Assembly (NCBI RefSeq): GCF_000145235.1
Contig: NC_014391.1
Coordinates: 2,922,001 to 2,986,000 of the forward strand
Reading direction: 5' to 3'
From: Micromonospora aurantiaca ATCC 27029
GTDB lineage: Bacteria; Actinomycetota; Actinomycetes; Mycobacteriales; Micromonosporaceae
DNA: 64,000 nt
Shown here: piece after piece, positions 32,892 through 43,195 of the stretch
Layout of the letters: each line of letters begins with the position of its first letter
Numbering within the stretch: position 1 is the first letter of the stretch
The notes under the pieces: model-generated
What the model saw: the letters and a program-made list of their open reading frames with translations, nothing else
Told to the model about the DNA's origin: nothing
Databases searched by the model: none
Translations under genes and position numbers: made by a program

Positions 32892-34676
32892 TCAGTCGCG
32901 CGGTGCGTACGGGGCGAGCGGGTTGACCAGCGTGCCGGCGAACTGCAACGCGGCGGACGGGTCGGACAGGTCCACCATCTGCTGGTTGTTGCGCAGCTGG
33001 AGCCGGTTGAGGCAGGACAGCGTGAACTCCGGCGCGAACAGGTCGTGCCGGCGCATCCGGTCGGCCAGGTGCGGCACCGTGGCGGCGTAGTCGGCGGCGC
33101 ATGCGGCGACGGTGCGCCAGAACTCGTCCTGGTCGAGGACGCCCCGGGTGTGCAGGGCGGCGCTCAGGTGCCGCAGGAAGCAGTCGAACACGTCGGTGAA
33201 GATGGACAGGATCTTCTCGTCCTCGGGGATCGCGGCCCGGATCCGCCGCACCCGCTCCGGCAGGTCCGCCTCCGGGTTCATCACCACGATCTCCTCGGCG
33301 ATGTCCTTGAAGACGACCCGCTCGACCACGCCGTCGTGCAGCACCAGGATGACGTTCTCGCCGTGCGGCATGAACGCCAGGTCGTGGGCGTACAGGCTGT
33401 GCAGCAGCGGCACCAGGTAGGCGTCCAGGTAGCGGCGCAGCCAGTCGGCCGGCGCCAGCCCCGACTCGTCGATCAGCGCGGCCGCGAGCGACCGCCCGTC
33501 CCGGTCCAGGTGCAGCAGAGAGGCCATGGTGGCCAGCCGCCGCCCGGGTTCCAGCCCTGGTACCGGGCTCTCCCGCCAGAGCGCCGCCAGCATCTTCCGG
33601 TACGGGGAGTACCTGTCGGTCGCCGCCTCGTACTGCCGGTGCCGGTAACCGATGGCGGCCCGCTCCCGGATGATCGACAGTCCGGTGCGCTTGAGCACCG
33701 GGTCGCCCTCGATCAGCCCGGCCAGCCAGTCGTTGATCGCGGGCGTCGCCTCCATGTACGCGGCGGACAACCCGCGCATGAAGCCCATGTTCAGCACCGA
33801 CAGCGCGGTCTTCACGTAGTGCTTGGCGGGGTCGGTGACGTTGAAGAAGGTACGGATGGACTGCTGCGCCAGGTACTCGTCCGGCCCCTCGCCGAGGCAG
33901 ACCAGCCGGCGCGCGGCCACCTCACCGGCGAACGTGACGGCGAGCTTGTTCCACCACTGCCACGGGTGCACCGGGACGAACAGGTAGTCGGCCGGGTCCA
34001 GGCCCAGCCCGGTGAGCGTGGCGGTGAACCCGGCAATCGTCTGCTCGCCCAGCTCGGCCCGGACCAGCGTGTCGTAGTCCAGGTCGTCGGCGCAGGTGAA
34101 CGTGGTGTGGTCGCGGTGCGCGGCGAGCCAGAGCAGCCGTACCGGCGCGGCGGCCTCCGGGGCGTACGCGTGGTATTCGTGCACTCCGAAGCCGATGCGG
34201 CCGTTGTTGGCCACGAAGCAGGGATGCCCCTCGGTCATGCCGGTCTCGATCGCCTGGAACCCGGCGGCGGCCAGCTCGGCGGCGCTCAGTGTGGGCTTCG
34301 CGAGCTTGTACGCGGTCCCGGCCAGCGTGGAGGTGATCTCCTCCAGGTAGACCGGCAGGATCGCGTCGGTGAGGCCGAGCGCGCTGCGCAGCTCCACGCA
34401 CAGGTCCACGGCGTCGGGCGGCAGCTCCGCGCCGTCGCGGCGGCGCACGATGCTGCCCGCGTCGACCTCCCAGTGGTCCAGCGCCAGCCGCTGCGCGGCG
34501 AACCGGTACTCGACGCTGCCGTCGTCGCTGCGGACCAGCCACCGTCCCGGGCCGTCGGGCTCGGGGGTGATCAGGCGCTCGTGGGCGAACTCGGCGAGCG
34601 CCTTGCGCACCAGCAGCCGGTTGGCCGTCGCCCACGCCTCGGGGGTCAGGTGGTCCACGGATGCGCTGGCGTTCAC
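32892..34676 (-). CDS. desD: NRPS-independent siderophore synthetase (IucA/IucC family, DesD)
   Basis: 594 residues from GTG 34676. IucA/IucC family marks are GHPCFVANNGRIGFG, the nucleotide-binding PVHPWQWWNKL, SIRTFFNV, KTALSVLNMGFMRGLSA, and LYAHDLAFMPHGENVILVLH. DesD-type enzymes activate succinyl-hydroxycadaverine as an adenylate, couple three units and close the ring to desferrioxamine E. The start overlaps the desC stop by 4 bp. Context (lysine decarboxylase, N-hydroxylase, acyltransferase) makes the desferrioxamine assignment strong. Confidence 0.93.
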   Translation of the reverse strand: MNASASVDHLTPEAWATANRLLVRKALAEFAHERLITPEPDGPGRWLVRSDDGSVEYRFAAQRLALDHWEVDAGSIVRRRDGAELPPDAVDLCVELRSALGLTDAILPVYLEEITSTLAGTAYKLAKPTLSAAELAAAGFQAIETGMTEGHPCFVANNGRIGFGVHEYHAYAPEAAAPVRLLWLAAHRDHTTFTCADDLDYDTLVRAELGEQTIAGFTATLTGLGLDPADYLFVPVHPWQWWNKLAVTFAGEVAARRLVCLGEGPDEYLAQQSIRTFFNVTDPAKHYVKTALSVLNMGFMRGLSAAYMEATPAINDWLAGLIEGDPVLKRTGLSIIRERAAIGYRHRQYEAATDRYSPYRKMLAALWRESPVPGLEPGRRLATMASLLHLDRDGRSLAAALIDESGLAPADWLRRYLDAYLVPLLHSLYAHDLAFMPHGENVILVLHDGVVERVVFKDIAEEIVVMNPEADLPERVRRIRAAIPEDEKILSIFTDVFDCFLRHLSAALHTRGVLDQDEFWRTVAACAADYAATVPHLADRMRRHDLFAPEFTLSCLNRLQLRNNQQMVDLSDPSAALQFAGTLVNPLAPYAPRD

Positions 34677-35269
34677 GCCGGTGCCCCTTCCTCGCCTGTG
34701 GGCACGCCGGTGGCGACCCGGAACTGGTCCCGGGTGCAGACGCTGAGCAGCGCCTCCTTCTCGGGCTTGCGGATCGGGCCGACGACTGTGAAGCCGACTG
34801 CCGCGTTGAGCGCGTGCACGGCGGTGTTGCGCACGTCCGGCTCCACCACCACCCGGCGCGTCGCCGGGTCGGCGAACAGCCAGGCCATCACCGTGGTGAT
34901 GACGGCACGGGTGAAGCCGTGCACCGGCGTGTCGGCGGGTGCGCAGAGGAAGTGCATGCCCACGTCGCCGGGCTCCGGGTCGTACAGGCCGACCAGCTCC
35001 ACCCGGGCCGGGTCGTACCGCTCGGCCAGGAACGCCGGAGCGCCGCGCCACGAACCCAGGTACGCGTCGTGGTGCGGATGGTCGGCGATGCGCCGGTACT
35101 CGGCGGCGACCGCGTCCACGTCGGCGTCCTGCATGAGCCAGAACGCGGACTTGGGATGGGTGACCCAGCGGTGCAGCAGCGCGGCGTCGGCGTCCGGGTC
35201 CAGCGGGCGCAGCGTGAACTCGCCCAGCGCGTCGTCGACGCGGGTGAACGCGGTCATGCGGGCGCTCAT
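34673..35269 (-). CDS. desC: hydroxamate-forming acyl-CoA transferase (DesC, GNAT family)
   Basis: 198 residues from ATG 35269. It is a siderophore GNAT of the IucB/AlcB type: [33 protein letters not shown], and [23 protein letters not shown]. It acylates N-hydroxycadaverine with succinyl-CoA or acetyl-CoA. It overlaps desB and desD by 4 bp on either side. A related but distinct GNAT at 40400 shares the VVVEPDVRN motif. Confidence 0.9.
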   Translation of the reverse strand: MSARMTAFTRVDDALGEFTLRPLDPDADAALLHRWVTHPKSAFWLMQDADVDAVAAEYRRIADHPHHDAYLGSWRGAPAFLAERYDPARVELVGLYDPEPGDVGMHFLCAPADTPVHGFTRAVITTVMAWLFADPATRRVVVEPDVRNTAVHALNAAVGFTVVGPIRKPEKEALLSVCTRDQFRVATGVPTGEEGAPA

Positions 35270-36552
35270 GCCGGCACTCCGGCCGGCGCGCCGAACTCCT
35301 GGAAGGCGATGGTCTTCTCCACCGGGTAGTGCTCCCGGCCGGTCATCTCCCGGATCAGCCACGAGTTGCGGTACGGACCCATGCCCAGGTCGGGCGAGGT
35401 GATGCTGTGCGTGTGGGTGCCGCCGTTCTGGAGGAACACGCCCCGGCCGGTGTGGTCGATGCTGTAGTTGCGGGCCACGTCGAAGCGGCCGTGCGCGTCG
35501 AAGCGGAGCCGGTCGCGTACCGGCGCGAGGAACTCCGGCACCCGGTAGTGGTAGCCGGTGGCCAGCACCAGTCCTTCCGTGTCGAGGGTGAACGCGCGGT
35601 CCTGCTCGGTGTGGCGCAGCCCGAGCCGGTAGCGGCCGTCGGTGTACGCCGCCTCGACCAGCTCGGTGTTGGTCAGCAGGCGCGTCGGCGCCGGTCCGTG
35701 CAGGCTCTTGGCGTACAGCAGGTCGTAGATGTCGTTGATCAGGTCGGCGTTGATGCCCTTGAACAGCGGCTTCTGCGCGGCCTCCAGCGCGTAGCGGGTC
35801 GGCTCGGGCAGCGCGTGGAAGTAGTCCACGTAGTCCGGCGAGGTCATCTCCAACGTGAGCTTGGTGTACTCCAGCGGGAAGAACCGGGGCGAGCGGGTCA
35901 CCCAGGTGAGCTGGTAGCCGTACGTGTCGATGTCGCAGAGCAGGTCGTGGTAGATCTCCGCGGCGCTCTGGCCGCTGCCGACGACCGTGATGCTGTCCTT
36001 GGCCCGCAGCGCCTCCCGGTGCTCCAGGTAGCGCGAGTTGTGGATCATGTCGCCGCCCAGGCCGGCGCAGGCGGGCGGCAGGTACGGCGGCGTGCCGGTG
36101 CCGAGCACGAGGTGCCGGGCCCGGTGGGTGACCGGCCCGTCCGGCGTGTCCGCGTGCACCACGTACCGGTCGTCGCTCTCGTCGTACTCGACAGCGGTGA
36201 CGCTGTGCCGGAAGCGCAGGTTCGGCAGCTTCCCGGCGGCCCAGCGGCAGTAGTCGTTGTACTCGGCGCGCAGTGGGAAGAAGCTCTCCCGGATGTAGAA
36301 CGGGTAGAGCCGTCCGGTCTCCTTGAGGTAGCTCAGGAACGAGTACGGCGAGGTCGGGTCCGCGAGCGTGACCAGGTCGGCGATGAACGGCGTCTGGAGC
36401 CGGGTGGATTCGAGCAGCATGCCGGGATGCCAGTCGAAGCTGTCGCGGGCCTCCAGGAACAGGCCGTCGAGGTCGTCGATCGGCGCGGTGAGGCAGGCCA
36501 GGCCGAGGTTGTAGGGGCCCAGCCCGACGGCGATGAAGTCGTGGGTCGACAT
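35266..36552 (-). CDS. desB: cadaverine/lysine N-hydroxylase (DesB, IucD family)
   Basis: 428 residues from ATG 36552. FAD-binding is [19 protein letters not shown]-binding is [16 protein letters not shown]; the family C-terminal [12 protein letters not shown] is present. [20 protein letters not shown] is the conserved substrate-side segment. It inserts one oxygen atom into the free amine of cadaverine. The stop overlaps the desC start by 4 bp, and it follows desA by 28 bp. Confidence 0.92.
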   Translation of the reverse strand: MSTHDFIAVGLGPYNLGLACLTAPIDDLDGLFLEARDSFDWHPGMLLESTRLQTPFIADLVTLADPTSPYSFLSYLKETGRLYPFYIRESFFPLRAEYNDYCRWAAGKLPNLRFRHSVTAVEYDESDDRYVVHADTPDGPVTHRARHLVLGTGTPPYLPPACAGLGGDMIHNSRYLEHREALRAKDSITVVGSGQSAAEIYHDLLCDIDTYGYQLTWVTRSPRFFPLEYTKLTLEMTSPDYVDYFHALPEPTRYALEAAQKPLFKGINADLINDIYDLLYAKSLHGPAPTRLLTNTELVEAAYTDGRYRLGLRHTEQDRAFTLDTEGLVLATGYHYRVPEFLAPVRDRLRFDAHGRFDVARNYSIDHTGRGVFLQNGGTHTHSITSPDLGMGPYRNSWLIREMTGREHYPVEKTIAFQEFGAPAGVPA

Positions 36553-36580
36553 GGGGATTCTCGTTCTCCTCGACGGGGGG

Positions 36581-38137
36581 TCAGACCGGGCAGGACAGCT
36601 CGGCGGCGGCCGCGGTCCGGGCGTACCAGGCGGCGTGGTCGGCGATGAGGTCCAGCACGTGGGCGACGTCGTCCACTGTGGTCTCGGGGTTGAGCAGGGT
36701 GAGCTTCAAGTGGTGGGCGCCGTCGACCTTGGTGCCGGCGACCAGGGCCGCGCCGGAGGCGGCGAGCGCGTCGCGGGCGTGCAGGTTTGCCTCGTCGACC
36801 AGATCGGGGGCGAGACCGGACGGCCGGTACCGGAAGACCACTGTGCTCAGCTGCGACGGCGCGGCCACCTCGAAGCGCGGGTCGGCGTCCAGCCGCCGCC
36901 ACGCCTGCGCCGCGAGGTCGACGACCTGGTCGAACAGCGTGCCGATCGCGTCCGGTCCCATGATCCGCAGGGTCAGCCAGAGCTTGCACGCGTCGAACCG
37001 GCGGGTGGTCTGGATGCTCTTGTCGACCTGGTTCGGGAGCCCCTGCTCGACCGCGCGGACCGGGTTGAGGTAGTCGGCGTGCCAGGTGGCGTGACGCAGC
37101 ACCCGGCCGTCGCGGACCAGCAGCGCGCTGGAGCTGACCGGCTGGAAGAACGACTTGTGGTAGTCCACTGTCACCGACGCGGCCCGTTCGATGCCGTCGA
37201 GCAGGTGCCGGCGGGTGGGTGAGACCAGCAGGCCGCAGCCGTACGCGGCGTCGACATGCAGCCAGACCCCCGCGGCGGCGCAGATGTCGGCGATCTCCGG
37301 CAGCGGGTCGACGGTGCCGAAGTCGGTGGTGCCGGCGGTGGCGACGACGGCCATCACCACCTGACCGTCGCGGTGGCAGCTGTCGATCGTGCGGGCCAGC
37401 TCGTCGGTGCGCATCCGGCGGGTGGCGTCGGTGGGCACGGTGAGCACCGCGTCGGCGGCCAGGCCGAGCAGCTTGGCGGCCTTTTGCACGCTGAAGTGCC
37501 CGGCCGCGGAGGTGAGGATGCGTAGCCTGGACAGCACCTCCGGCCGGTCCGGCCGGCCGGTCGCGCCGCCGCCCACCACAGTGCGGTACGCCTCCTCGCG
37601 CGCCAGCAGCATCGCCTGGAGGTTCGACTGGGTGCCGCCGCTGGTGAAGACCCCGTCGGCGGTGGCGCCGAGCCCGATGCGCCCGGCGGTCCACTCGATC
37701 AGGCGCCGCTCCATCAGCGTCGCACCGGCGCTCTGGTCCCAGGTGTCCAGTGAGGAGTTGACGGCGCTGAGCACCGCCTCGCCGAGCAGCGCCGGGATGA
37801 CCACCGGGCAGTTCAGGTGGGCCAGGTAGCGCGGGTGGTGGAAGTAGACCGCGTCACGCAGCCACACGTCGTGCAGCTCGTCCAGGGCGGCGTCGGTGTC
37901 GCCGAGCGGCCGGTCCAGGTCGATGGCACCGATGAGCGGCGCCAGCTCGTCGGGCGTGACGCCGGTGAACGGCCGGTCCGCCTCGCCCACCCGGCGGGCG
38001 ACCCGGTCGACGCCGCGCGCCAGCACGTCCCGGTACCGACCGAGCGAGCCGGCGTTGAACAGGTGGCCGCGTGCCGTGGCGGCGGCGCTGCCGGTGTCGG
38101 CGGGCGCGGCGCCGGTCGGGCTCCCGATCGAACTCAT
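36581..38137 (-). CDS. desA: PLP-dependent lysine decarboxylase (DesA)
   Basis: 518 residues from ATG 38137 (ribosome site GGGAAG). It is a group II PLP decarboxylase: the cofactor Lys is in [18 protein letters not shown], the upstream pocket is [17 protein letters not shown], and [10 protein letters not shown] carries the Asp that contacts the pyridine nitrogen. It decarboxylates lysine to cadaverine, the first desferrioxamine step. It heads the desABCD operon under the iron box at 38195. Confidence 0.93.
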   Translation of the reverse strand: MSSIGSPTGAAPADTGSAAATARGHLFNAGSLGRYRDVLARGVDRVARRVGEADRPFTGVTPDELAPLIGAIDLDRPLGDTDAALDELHDVWLRDAVYFHHPRYLAHLNCPVVIPALLGEAVLSAVNSSLDTWDQSAGATLMERRLIEWTAGRIGLGATADGVFTSGGTQSNLQAMLLAREEAYRTVVGGGATGRPDRPEVLSRLRILTSAAGHFSVQKAAKLLGLAADAVLTVPTDATRRMRTDELARTIDSCHRDGQVVMAVVATAGTTDFGTVDPLPEIADICAAAGVWLHVDAAYGCGLLVSPTRRHLLDGIERAASVTVDYHKSFFQPVSSSALLVRDGRVLRHATWHADYLNPVRAVEQGLPNQVDKSIQTTRRFDACKLWLTLRIMGPDAIGTLFDQVVDLAAQAWRRLDADPRFEVAAPSQLSTVVFRYRPSGLAPDLVDEANLHARDALAASGAALVAGTKVDGAHHLKLTLLNPETTVDDVAHVLDLIADHAAWYARTAAAAELSCPV

Positions 38138-38191
38138 GCGACTTCCCAGCGGTCGTACGGACAGGACGCGCGGCGATCAGCCGCGGCGATC

Positions 38192-38220
38192 AGGTTAGGT
38201 TAGGCTGGCCTAACTGGCAA
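38192..38220 (-). promoter_or_regulatory. desA promoter with iron box
   Basis: On the minus strand TTGCCA (38220-38215) and TAACCT (38197-38192) are spaced 17 nt. The 19-bp element TTAGGTTAGGCTGGCCTAA at 38195-38213 matches the IdeR/DmdR1 consensus at 17 of 19 positions and covers the spacer and part of the -10, so iron-loaded repressor would occlude it. Confidence 0.85.
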
Positions 38221-38296
38221 GCACGACTCGGGGTGCTTTGTCCCGCATGTACCGCCGGTTGGCGCCCCGCCCGCGTCGCGGTAAGGTCGCCCTCGG

Positions 38297-38315
38297 TTAG
38301 GGGAGGTTATCCTAA
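38297..38315 (+). promoter_or_regulatory. second iron box, for the penicillin-acylase/GNAT operon
   Basis: TTAGGGGAGGTTATCCTAA matches the iron-box consensus at 15 of 19 positions. It contains a -10-like TATCCT (38308-38313) and lies 52 bp before ATG 38367. Confidence 0.72.
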
Positions 38316-38366
38316 GTTGACTGTCGAACGGAACCGTCGCCCGGCGCGCCGAGGCGGCGCGAGACG

Positions 38367-40403
38367 ATGACACACGTCGATCGCGATCAGTGGGGCGTGC
38401 CCCAGTTGTGGGCCGGCGACGTCGACGCGCTGGCGCGTCTGCAGGGGCGTGTCGCCGCTGTCGATCGGGCCTGGCAGATCAGTGCCGAACGTTGGCGCGC
38501 CGAGGGTCGCCTGGCCGCCCACGTCGGCCCGGCCGAGCTGGCGTGGGACCGGTTCGCCCGCCGCGTACGGCTGGACGACACCGCCCGGCGCTGCTACGAG
38601 CGGCTGGACCCTGACACCCGGCGGTGGGTCGAGGCGTACGTCGACGGGGTCAACTCCGGACTCGCCGAGGGCGCCGCCGCCGCGCCGGAGTTCGCCGCCA
38701 CCGGCACCGCGCCCGAACCGTGGCACCCCTGGTCGCCGCTCGGCGTGTTCCTCGTCCAGCACGTGCTGTTCTCCACGTTCCCGAACAAGCTCTGGCACGC
38801 GCACGTGGCCCGGACGCTCGGCCCCGAGGCGGCCGGACTGTTCGCGGTCGAGGGACCGGCCTCGTCCGGCAGCAACGCCTGGGCGGTGCCCGCCGACCCG
38901 GCCACCGGGCGCGGCCCGCTGATCGCCGGTGACCCGCACCGGCTGCTCGAACTCCCCGGCGTCTACCAGCAGGTCCGGCTGGCCTGCCCGGAGTTCGACG
39001 TGGTCGGTCTGGCCTTCCCCGGCGTGCCGGGCGTGCCGCACTTCGGCCACACCGGCCACGTGGCCTGGGCCGTCACCAACGCGATGGCCGACTACCAGGA
39101 CCTCTACCGCGAACGGCTGCGCCGCGACGGTGACCGCGTGCTGGTGCGCGACGCCGACGGCTGGACGCCCGCCGCGCGCCACGTCGAGGAGATCGAGGTT
39201 CGCGGCGGCGCTCCGGAGACGGTCGAGGTGATCGAGACGCCCCGCGGGCCGGTGATCGACCACGACCGGGTCACCGGCGAGGCGATCGCCCTGCGCACCC
39301 CGAGCCGGGTCGAGGCCCGGCTCGGCTTCGAGGCGTTGCTGCCGCTGCTGCGTGCCCGGCGTACGGGCGACGTCGCCGAAGCGCTGCGCCACTGGGTCGA
39401 GCCGGTCAACAGCGTGCTCGCCGCCGACACCGGGGGAGGCGTCCGCCGCCTGGTCGCGGGCCTGGTCCCGGTACGCGACGAACGCTGCCGCCGGGAACCC
39501 GTGCCGGCCTGGGAGCCGGCCTACCGGTGGCGGGGCGACTACCTGCCGCTGGTCGACGAGCCGGTGGACGGCGTGGCGGTGTGCGCCAACGACCGGCGCG
39601 ACGACGTCGCAGCGCACGGTGCCGACTTCGCCCCGCCGCACCGGGCCCGCCGGATCCGGGCGCTGCTCGCCGACGGCGCCGAGCCGTCCACAGTGCACAC
39701 CGACGACCGGCTCCCGGCCGGACCGCTGTACCGGCTGCTCGACCGGCTCGACCCGGACCGGCTCGACGAACCCGCCCGCGCGCTGCTGCTGCGGCTGCGC
39801 GGATGGGACCGGGCGATGGCGGCCGGCTCGGCCGGGGCCGGCGCGTACGCGGCCTGGCGGGCGGCGCTGGCCCGGCGGTTGCGCGTACACCCGAGGTTGC
39901 GTGGCCTCGACGAGCCGTGCGGGTTCGACGAGCTGTTCGCCCCCTGGACCGACCCGGCCGCCCGGATCGGCCTCGCGCTGGACCACCTGGCCGCCGCGTT
40001 CGACCTCGCGGAACCGGCCGCCGAGGCGCTGGCCGAGGTGGCCGCCGGCCCGGCGCCCGGTGAGTGGGGCAGCCGGCACCTGCTGCACCCGGTGCACCTC
40101 GGCGTCGCCCCGGCGATCACCGACGCGGTGACAGCGATGCGGCGGCGGGTGGCACTCGGCGGCGACACCGACTGCGTGCTGGCCACCTCCAGCGTGCCGG
40201 GGATCTCCGACGCCTGCTGGCGCGGCCCGGTGGCCCGCTACGTGTGGGACCTGACCGACCGGGCGGCCAGCCGCTGGATCGTCCCCTTCGGTGCGTCCGG
40301 GCGCCCGGACGATCCGCACTTCGCCGACCAACTGACCCACTGGGCCGCCGGGACGCTGATCCCGGTGCCCGACGGCCCACTGACGGGAGACGAGACGACG
40401 TGA
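38367..40403 (+). CDS. penicillin-acylase-family Ntn amidohydrolase in siderophore locus (DesG-like)
   Basis: 678 codons from ATG 38367. The family's autocatalytic site is EGPASSGSNAWAV; cleavage before Ser169 would make it the N-terminal nucleophile of the beta chain. Other marks are AGDPHRLLELPGVYQQVRL and HVAWAVTNAMADYQDLY. Unlike secreted penicillin acylases it has no signal peptide, so it acts inside the cell. It is divergent from desA under its own iron box and overlaps the GNAT gene by 4 bp. The same pair occurs in Streptomyces des loci, where it has been linked to arylated ferrioxamines; hydrolysis of phenylacetyl-type donors or imported acyl siderophores fits. Confidence 0.88.
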   Translation: MTHVDRDQWGVPQLWAGDVDALARLQGRVAAVDRAWQISAERWRAEGRLAAHVGPAELAWDRFARRVRLDDTARRCYERLDPDTRRWVEAYVDGVNSGLAEGAAAAPEFAATGTAPEPWHPWSPLGVFLVQHVLFSTFPNKLWHAHVARTLGPEAAGLFAVEGPASSGSNAWAVPADPATGRGPLIAGDPHRLLELPGVYQQVRLACPEFDVVGLAFPGVPGVPHFGHTGHVAWAVTNAMADYQDLYRERLRRDGDRVLVRDADGWTPAARHVEEIEVRGGAPETVEVIETPRGPVIDHDRVTGEAIALRTPSRVEARLGFEALLPLLRARRTGDVAEALRHWVEPVNSVLAADTGGGVRRLVAGLVPVRDERCRREPVPAWEPAYRWRGDYLPLVDEPVDGVAVCANDRRDDVAAHGADFAPPHRARRIRALLADGAEPSTVHTDDRLPAGPLYRLLDRLDPDRLDEPARALLLRLRGWDRAMAAGSAGAGAYAAWRAALARRLRVHPRLRGLDEPCGFDELFAPWTDPAARIGLALDHLAAAFDLAEPAAEALAEVAAGPAPGEWGSRHLLHPVHLGVAPAITDAVTAMRRRVALGGDTDCVLATSSVPGISDACWRGPVARYVWDLTDRAASRWIVPFGASGRPDDPHFADQLTHWAAGTLIPVPDGPLTGDETT

Positions 40404-40957
40404 TCCACCTGGAACGGATCCCCGGCCTCGGCGAGCTGGCGCTGGAGCCGGTACGCCCCGACCGGCACGCGGACCTGCTGCACGGCTGGGTGATCCGGCC
40501 CCGCAACCGGTTCTGGGGCATGGGCTCGCACACCGTCGACGAGGTACGCGAGATCTACGCGTTCGTCGACGGGCTCGACACCCACCACGCGTACCTGATC
40601 CGGCTCGACGGCGAGCCGATCGGGCTGTTCCAGACCTACCAGCCGGAGGCGGACCCGGTCGGCGAGCGCTACCCCGTGCAGCCCGGCGACGTGGGGACGC
40701 ACCTGCTGCTCGACGCGCCCCGGCCGTACCCGGGTTCGCTGACCGGCGCGGTCTTCCCGGCCCTGATCCGGTTCCTGCTGCGCGACCCGGCCGCGCGCCG
40801 CGTGGTGGTCGAGCCGGACGTGCGCAACGACGCGATGCTGCGCCGCCTGCGCATCGAGGGCTTCACGCTCGGCGACGAGATCGACATGCCGGACAAGCGG
40901 GCGAGGCTGGCGTTCCTCACCCGGGACCGGTTCGAGGCGGACCACCCTCCGGCGTGA
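40400..40957 (+). CDS. GNAT acyltransferase in siderophore locus (DesH-like)
   Basis: 185 residues from GTG 40400, overlapping the acylase stop by 4 bp. It has the siderophore acyltransferase pattern LLHGWVIRPRNRFWGMGS, QPGDVGTHLLLDAPRP, and [23 protein letters not shown], close to DesC. It may transfer an alternative acyl group, for example an aryl one, to hydroxycadaverine or a related amine. The 3' end is only 12 bp from the convergent membrane-protein gene with no hairpin between. Confidence 0.85.
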   Translation: MIHLERIPGLGELALEPVRPDRHADLLHGWVIRPRNRFWGMGSHTVDEVREIYAFVDGLDTHHAYLIRLDGEPIGLFQTYQPEADPVGERYPVQPGDVGTHLLLDAPRPYPGSLTGAVFPALIRFLLRDPAARRVVVEPDVRNDAMLRRLRIEGFTLGDEIDMPDKRARLAFLTRDRFEADHPPA

Positions 40958-40969
40958 CACCCGTCCGCG

Positions 40970-43195
40970 TCACGGTCCGGTGGCGCGCAGCCGCCCGGCC
41001 AGGTCCCGCACCGTCTCGGCGTACGCCGGGTCGTCCTCGGACGGGAGGTGACCCTGGATCGGCGGCGGGACGCTGTCCCAGGCCGGCGCCACCAGGCTCT
41101 CCGGATCCCGGAGACGGCGATCCACCGCCGCCTCCGGGCCGCTGACGCGGGCCGGCTCGTCCGCGCGGTGCGGGGAGAAGATCCATCCGCCCAGCGCGTC
41201 GGTGTCCCGCCACAGGTTGCGCCACCGCCACCCCACCCGGCCGCCGATCCCGCGCAGCATCTCGTCGCCCACGTAGGCGGGGAACAACCGGGCGTAGAGC
41301 CGGCGCAGCGGCGAGCTGTAGGTGAGCAGGGCGACCCGTGCGCTGATCTCCGCCGGCAGTTGCAGGACTGTCGCGGCGACGAGCACCGATCCGTGGCTGT
41401 AGCCGGAGAGCAGCACCCCGCTGCCGCTGTGCACCAGGTACGTGATCCGCCGGGCCAGCTCCGGCACGGCCCGCTCGGCGTAGCAGGGCGGGGCGAACGG
41501 GTGCGCTGCCCGGGGCCAGAACGTGGCCAGGTCGAAGAGCACGCCGACGTGGTGCCGGAACCCGGGGCTGCGGTAGGCGAAGACCCCGGCGACGACCAGG
41601 GCCAGCACCGCCGCCGAGATCGCCACCCCGCCCACCTCGATGCCGAACATGACCAGCTCGGCCGGGACGTGCGTGCGGCGTTCCAGCGTCTCGCCCGGCT
41701 CGGGACGGACCAGCGCCATCGCGGTGGTCGCCGCGCCCGCCCCGGCCATGACGGCGAACAGCACCGCCAACGGCACCATCAGGTCGGTGAACCGAGCCCG
41801 GACGATCATCGTCCGGACCTGCCGCAGCCGGGGCGCCGCCTCGGTCGGCGGCGCCGGGAAGTCCCGCTCGACGATCGCCTGGGCGGCCCGCGTCCGGCCG
41901 CGCCGGGACACCAGCGCCACCACTGCGGCGGCCGCCAGCGTGACCAGCAACGCCCGGAAGAAGCCGTAGATCGCCCAGGTGTACGCGCGGGCCGGACCCG
42001 GTATGTCGTCCGCCGGGGACACGCCCCGGTCCAGCAGGTCGGCGGTGCGCTGGACCAGCTCGGCGGAGTACGCGACCGCGAGCCCGCCCGCCGCCGCCGC
42101 GACCACGAGCGCGCCGAGCCCGTTCGGCGGCCGGTGGCCGCGTACCCGCAGGCGGTGCCAGAGCAGCACGGCCCCCAGGGCGCCCAGCAGGACCGCGTGC
42201 GTCATCAGCAGCCAGGTCAGGATCGAGCCGTAGCCGGGCAGGCCCCCGCCGGTACGCCAGCGGGCCGGGGCGAACAGCAGGTACCCGGCCACCACGACGG
42301 TGAGCCCGACCGCTGTGGCGCGCAGCGCACGGGCGACCCGGTCACGTCGCGGGTCGGTGGGCGCCCGGTCGACGAGCGGCGGAACGCAGACCAGTACCAC
42401 GCAGGCGAGCAGCACCGCGCCGGTGACCGCCAGCAACGCCGCCACAGTGGGCGGGACACCCTGCGCGGCCCGGGCGGCCAGCAGACAGCCGTCGAGGGTG
42501 GCGAAGGCCGCCGCGATGTGGATCGAACGCAGCCGGCCCATCAGCGGCTCGGTGTCCCACTGGCCGATCGTGCTCAGCGGCGGCCCGGCGGACGCCCGCT
42601 CCGGCGCCCGGAACGCGGTGAACGAGCGACCCGGCCGCCGGGCGCCCCACCAGACCAGGCTCACCGCGGCGGCCGGGACCAGCGCCAGCACCACGAGCCG
42701 CAGCCCCACCGGCCGCCCGCCCATCCAGGACAGCCACTCCCGGTCGGCGATGCAGGCCGGGACGGACAGGCACTGCCAGGCCACCAGGTCCAGCGCCACC
42801 CCGGCGCCGGCGAGCACGTACAGCGCGGTCAGGCTCAACCCCAGCACCCGGCACAGCGCCCGCACGACCGCGCCGCCGACGGCGTCCCCCGGCCGCATCC
42901 ACACGGCCACGTTGAGCAGCATGAAGGGCATCAGGAACAGCAGCGAGAGGGTACGCAGCGCGGTGCCGGACGGCAGGTCGTTCCACTGGTACGCCTCCAG
43001 CGTCACCCCGCCCGCCCCGTGCTCGTCGGCGTGTCCGTGACGGGGACGGTAGAAGCCGGCGCTGCGGTCACCCGCGACCTGCCGGACCAGCGGCCGGTCC
43101 AGCACCTCGGCGGCCCCGCCCGCGGAGACCCCGTGCACCCGCAGCTCCACCACCTCGCCCGACGGCGCCTGTGCCCGCCCTGGTCCAGCCGTCAT
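40970..43195 (-). CDS. large membrane protein with lipase-like GxSxG motif
   Basis: 741 residues. The N-terminus (GEVVELRVHGVSAGGAAEVLDRPLV, in two parts) looks like the first strand and oxyanion loop of an alpha/beta hydrolase. About ten hydrophobic helices then occupy residues about 85-560, after which GVLLSGYSHGSVLVAATVL (around 595-600) supplies a GxSxG nucleophile elbow. The hydrolase fold thus appears to be interrupted by a membrane domain. Homologues are annotated only as integral membrane proteins. A lipid or envelope substrate is likely but unknown. The gene is monocistronic. Confidence 0.75.
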   Translation of the reverse strand: MTAGPGRAQAPSGEVVELRVHGVSAGGAAEVLDRPLVRQVAGDRSAGFYRPRHGHADEHGAGGVTLEAYQWNDLPSGTALRTLSLLFLMPFMLLNVAVWMRPGDAVGGAVVRALCRVLGLSLTALYVLAGAGVALDLVAWQCLSVPACIADREWLSWMGGRPVGLRLVVLALVPAAAVSLVWWGARRPGRSFTAFRAPERASAGPPLSTIGQWDTEPLMGRLRSIHIAAAFATLDGCLLAARAAQGVPPTVAALLAVTGAVLLACVVLVCVPPLVDRAPTDPRRDRVARALRATAVGLTVVVAGYLLFAPARWRTGGGLPGYGSILTWLLMTHAVLLGALGAVLLWHRLRVRGHRPPNGLGALVVAAAAGGLAVAYSAELVQRTADLLDRGVSPADDIPGPARAYTWAIYGFFRALLVTLAAAAVVALVSRRGRTRAAQAIVERDFPAPPTEAAPRLRQVRTMIVRARFTDLMVPLAVLFAVMAGAGAATTAMALVRPEPGETLERRTHVPAELVMFGIEVGGVAISAAVLALVVAGVFAYRSPGFRHHVGVLFDLATFWPRAAHPFAPPCYAERAVPELARRITYLVHSGSGVLLSGYSHGSVLVAATVLQLPAEISARVALLTYSSPLRRLYARLFPAYVGDEMLRGIGGRVGWRWRNLWRDTDALGGWIFSPHRADEPARVSGPEAAVDRRLRDPESLVAPAWDSVPPPIQGHLPSEDDPAYAETVRDLAGRLRATGP

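Noticed and set aside
38367..40403. Penicillin acylase as a beta-lactam resistance or antibiotic-processing gene
   Set aside because: No signal peptide, an iron box upstream and coupling to a siderophore-type GNAT tie it to the des locus.
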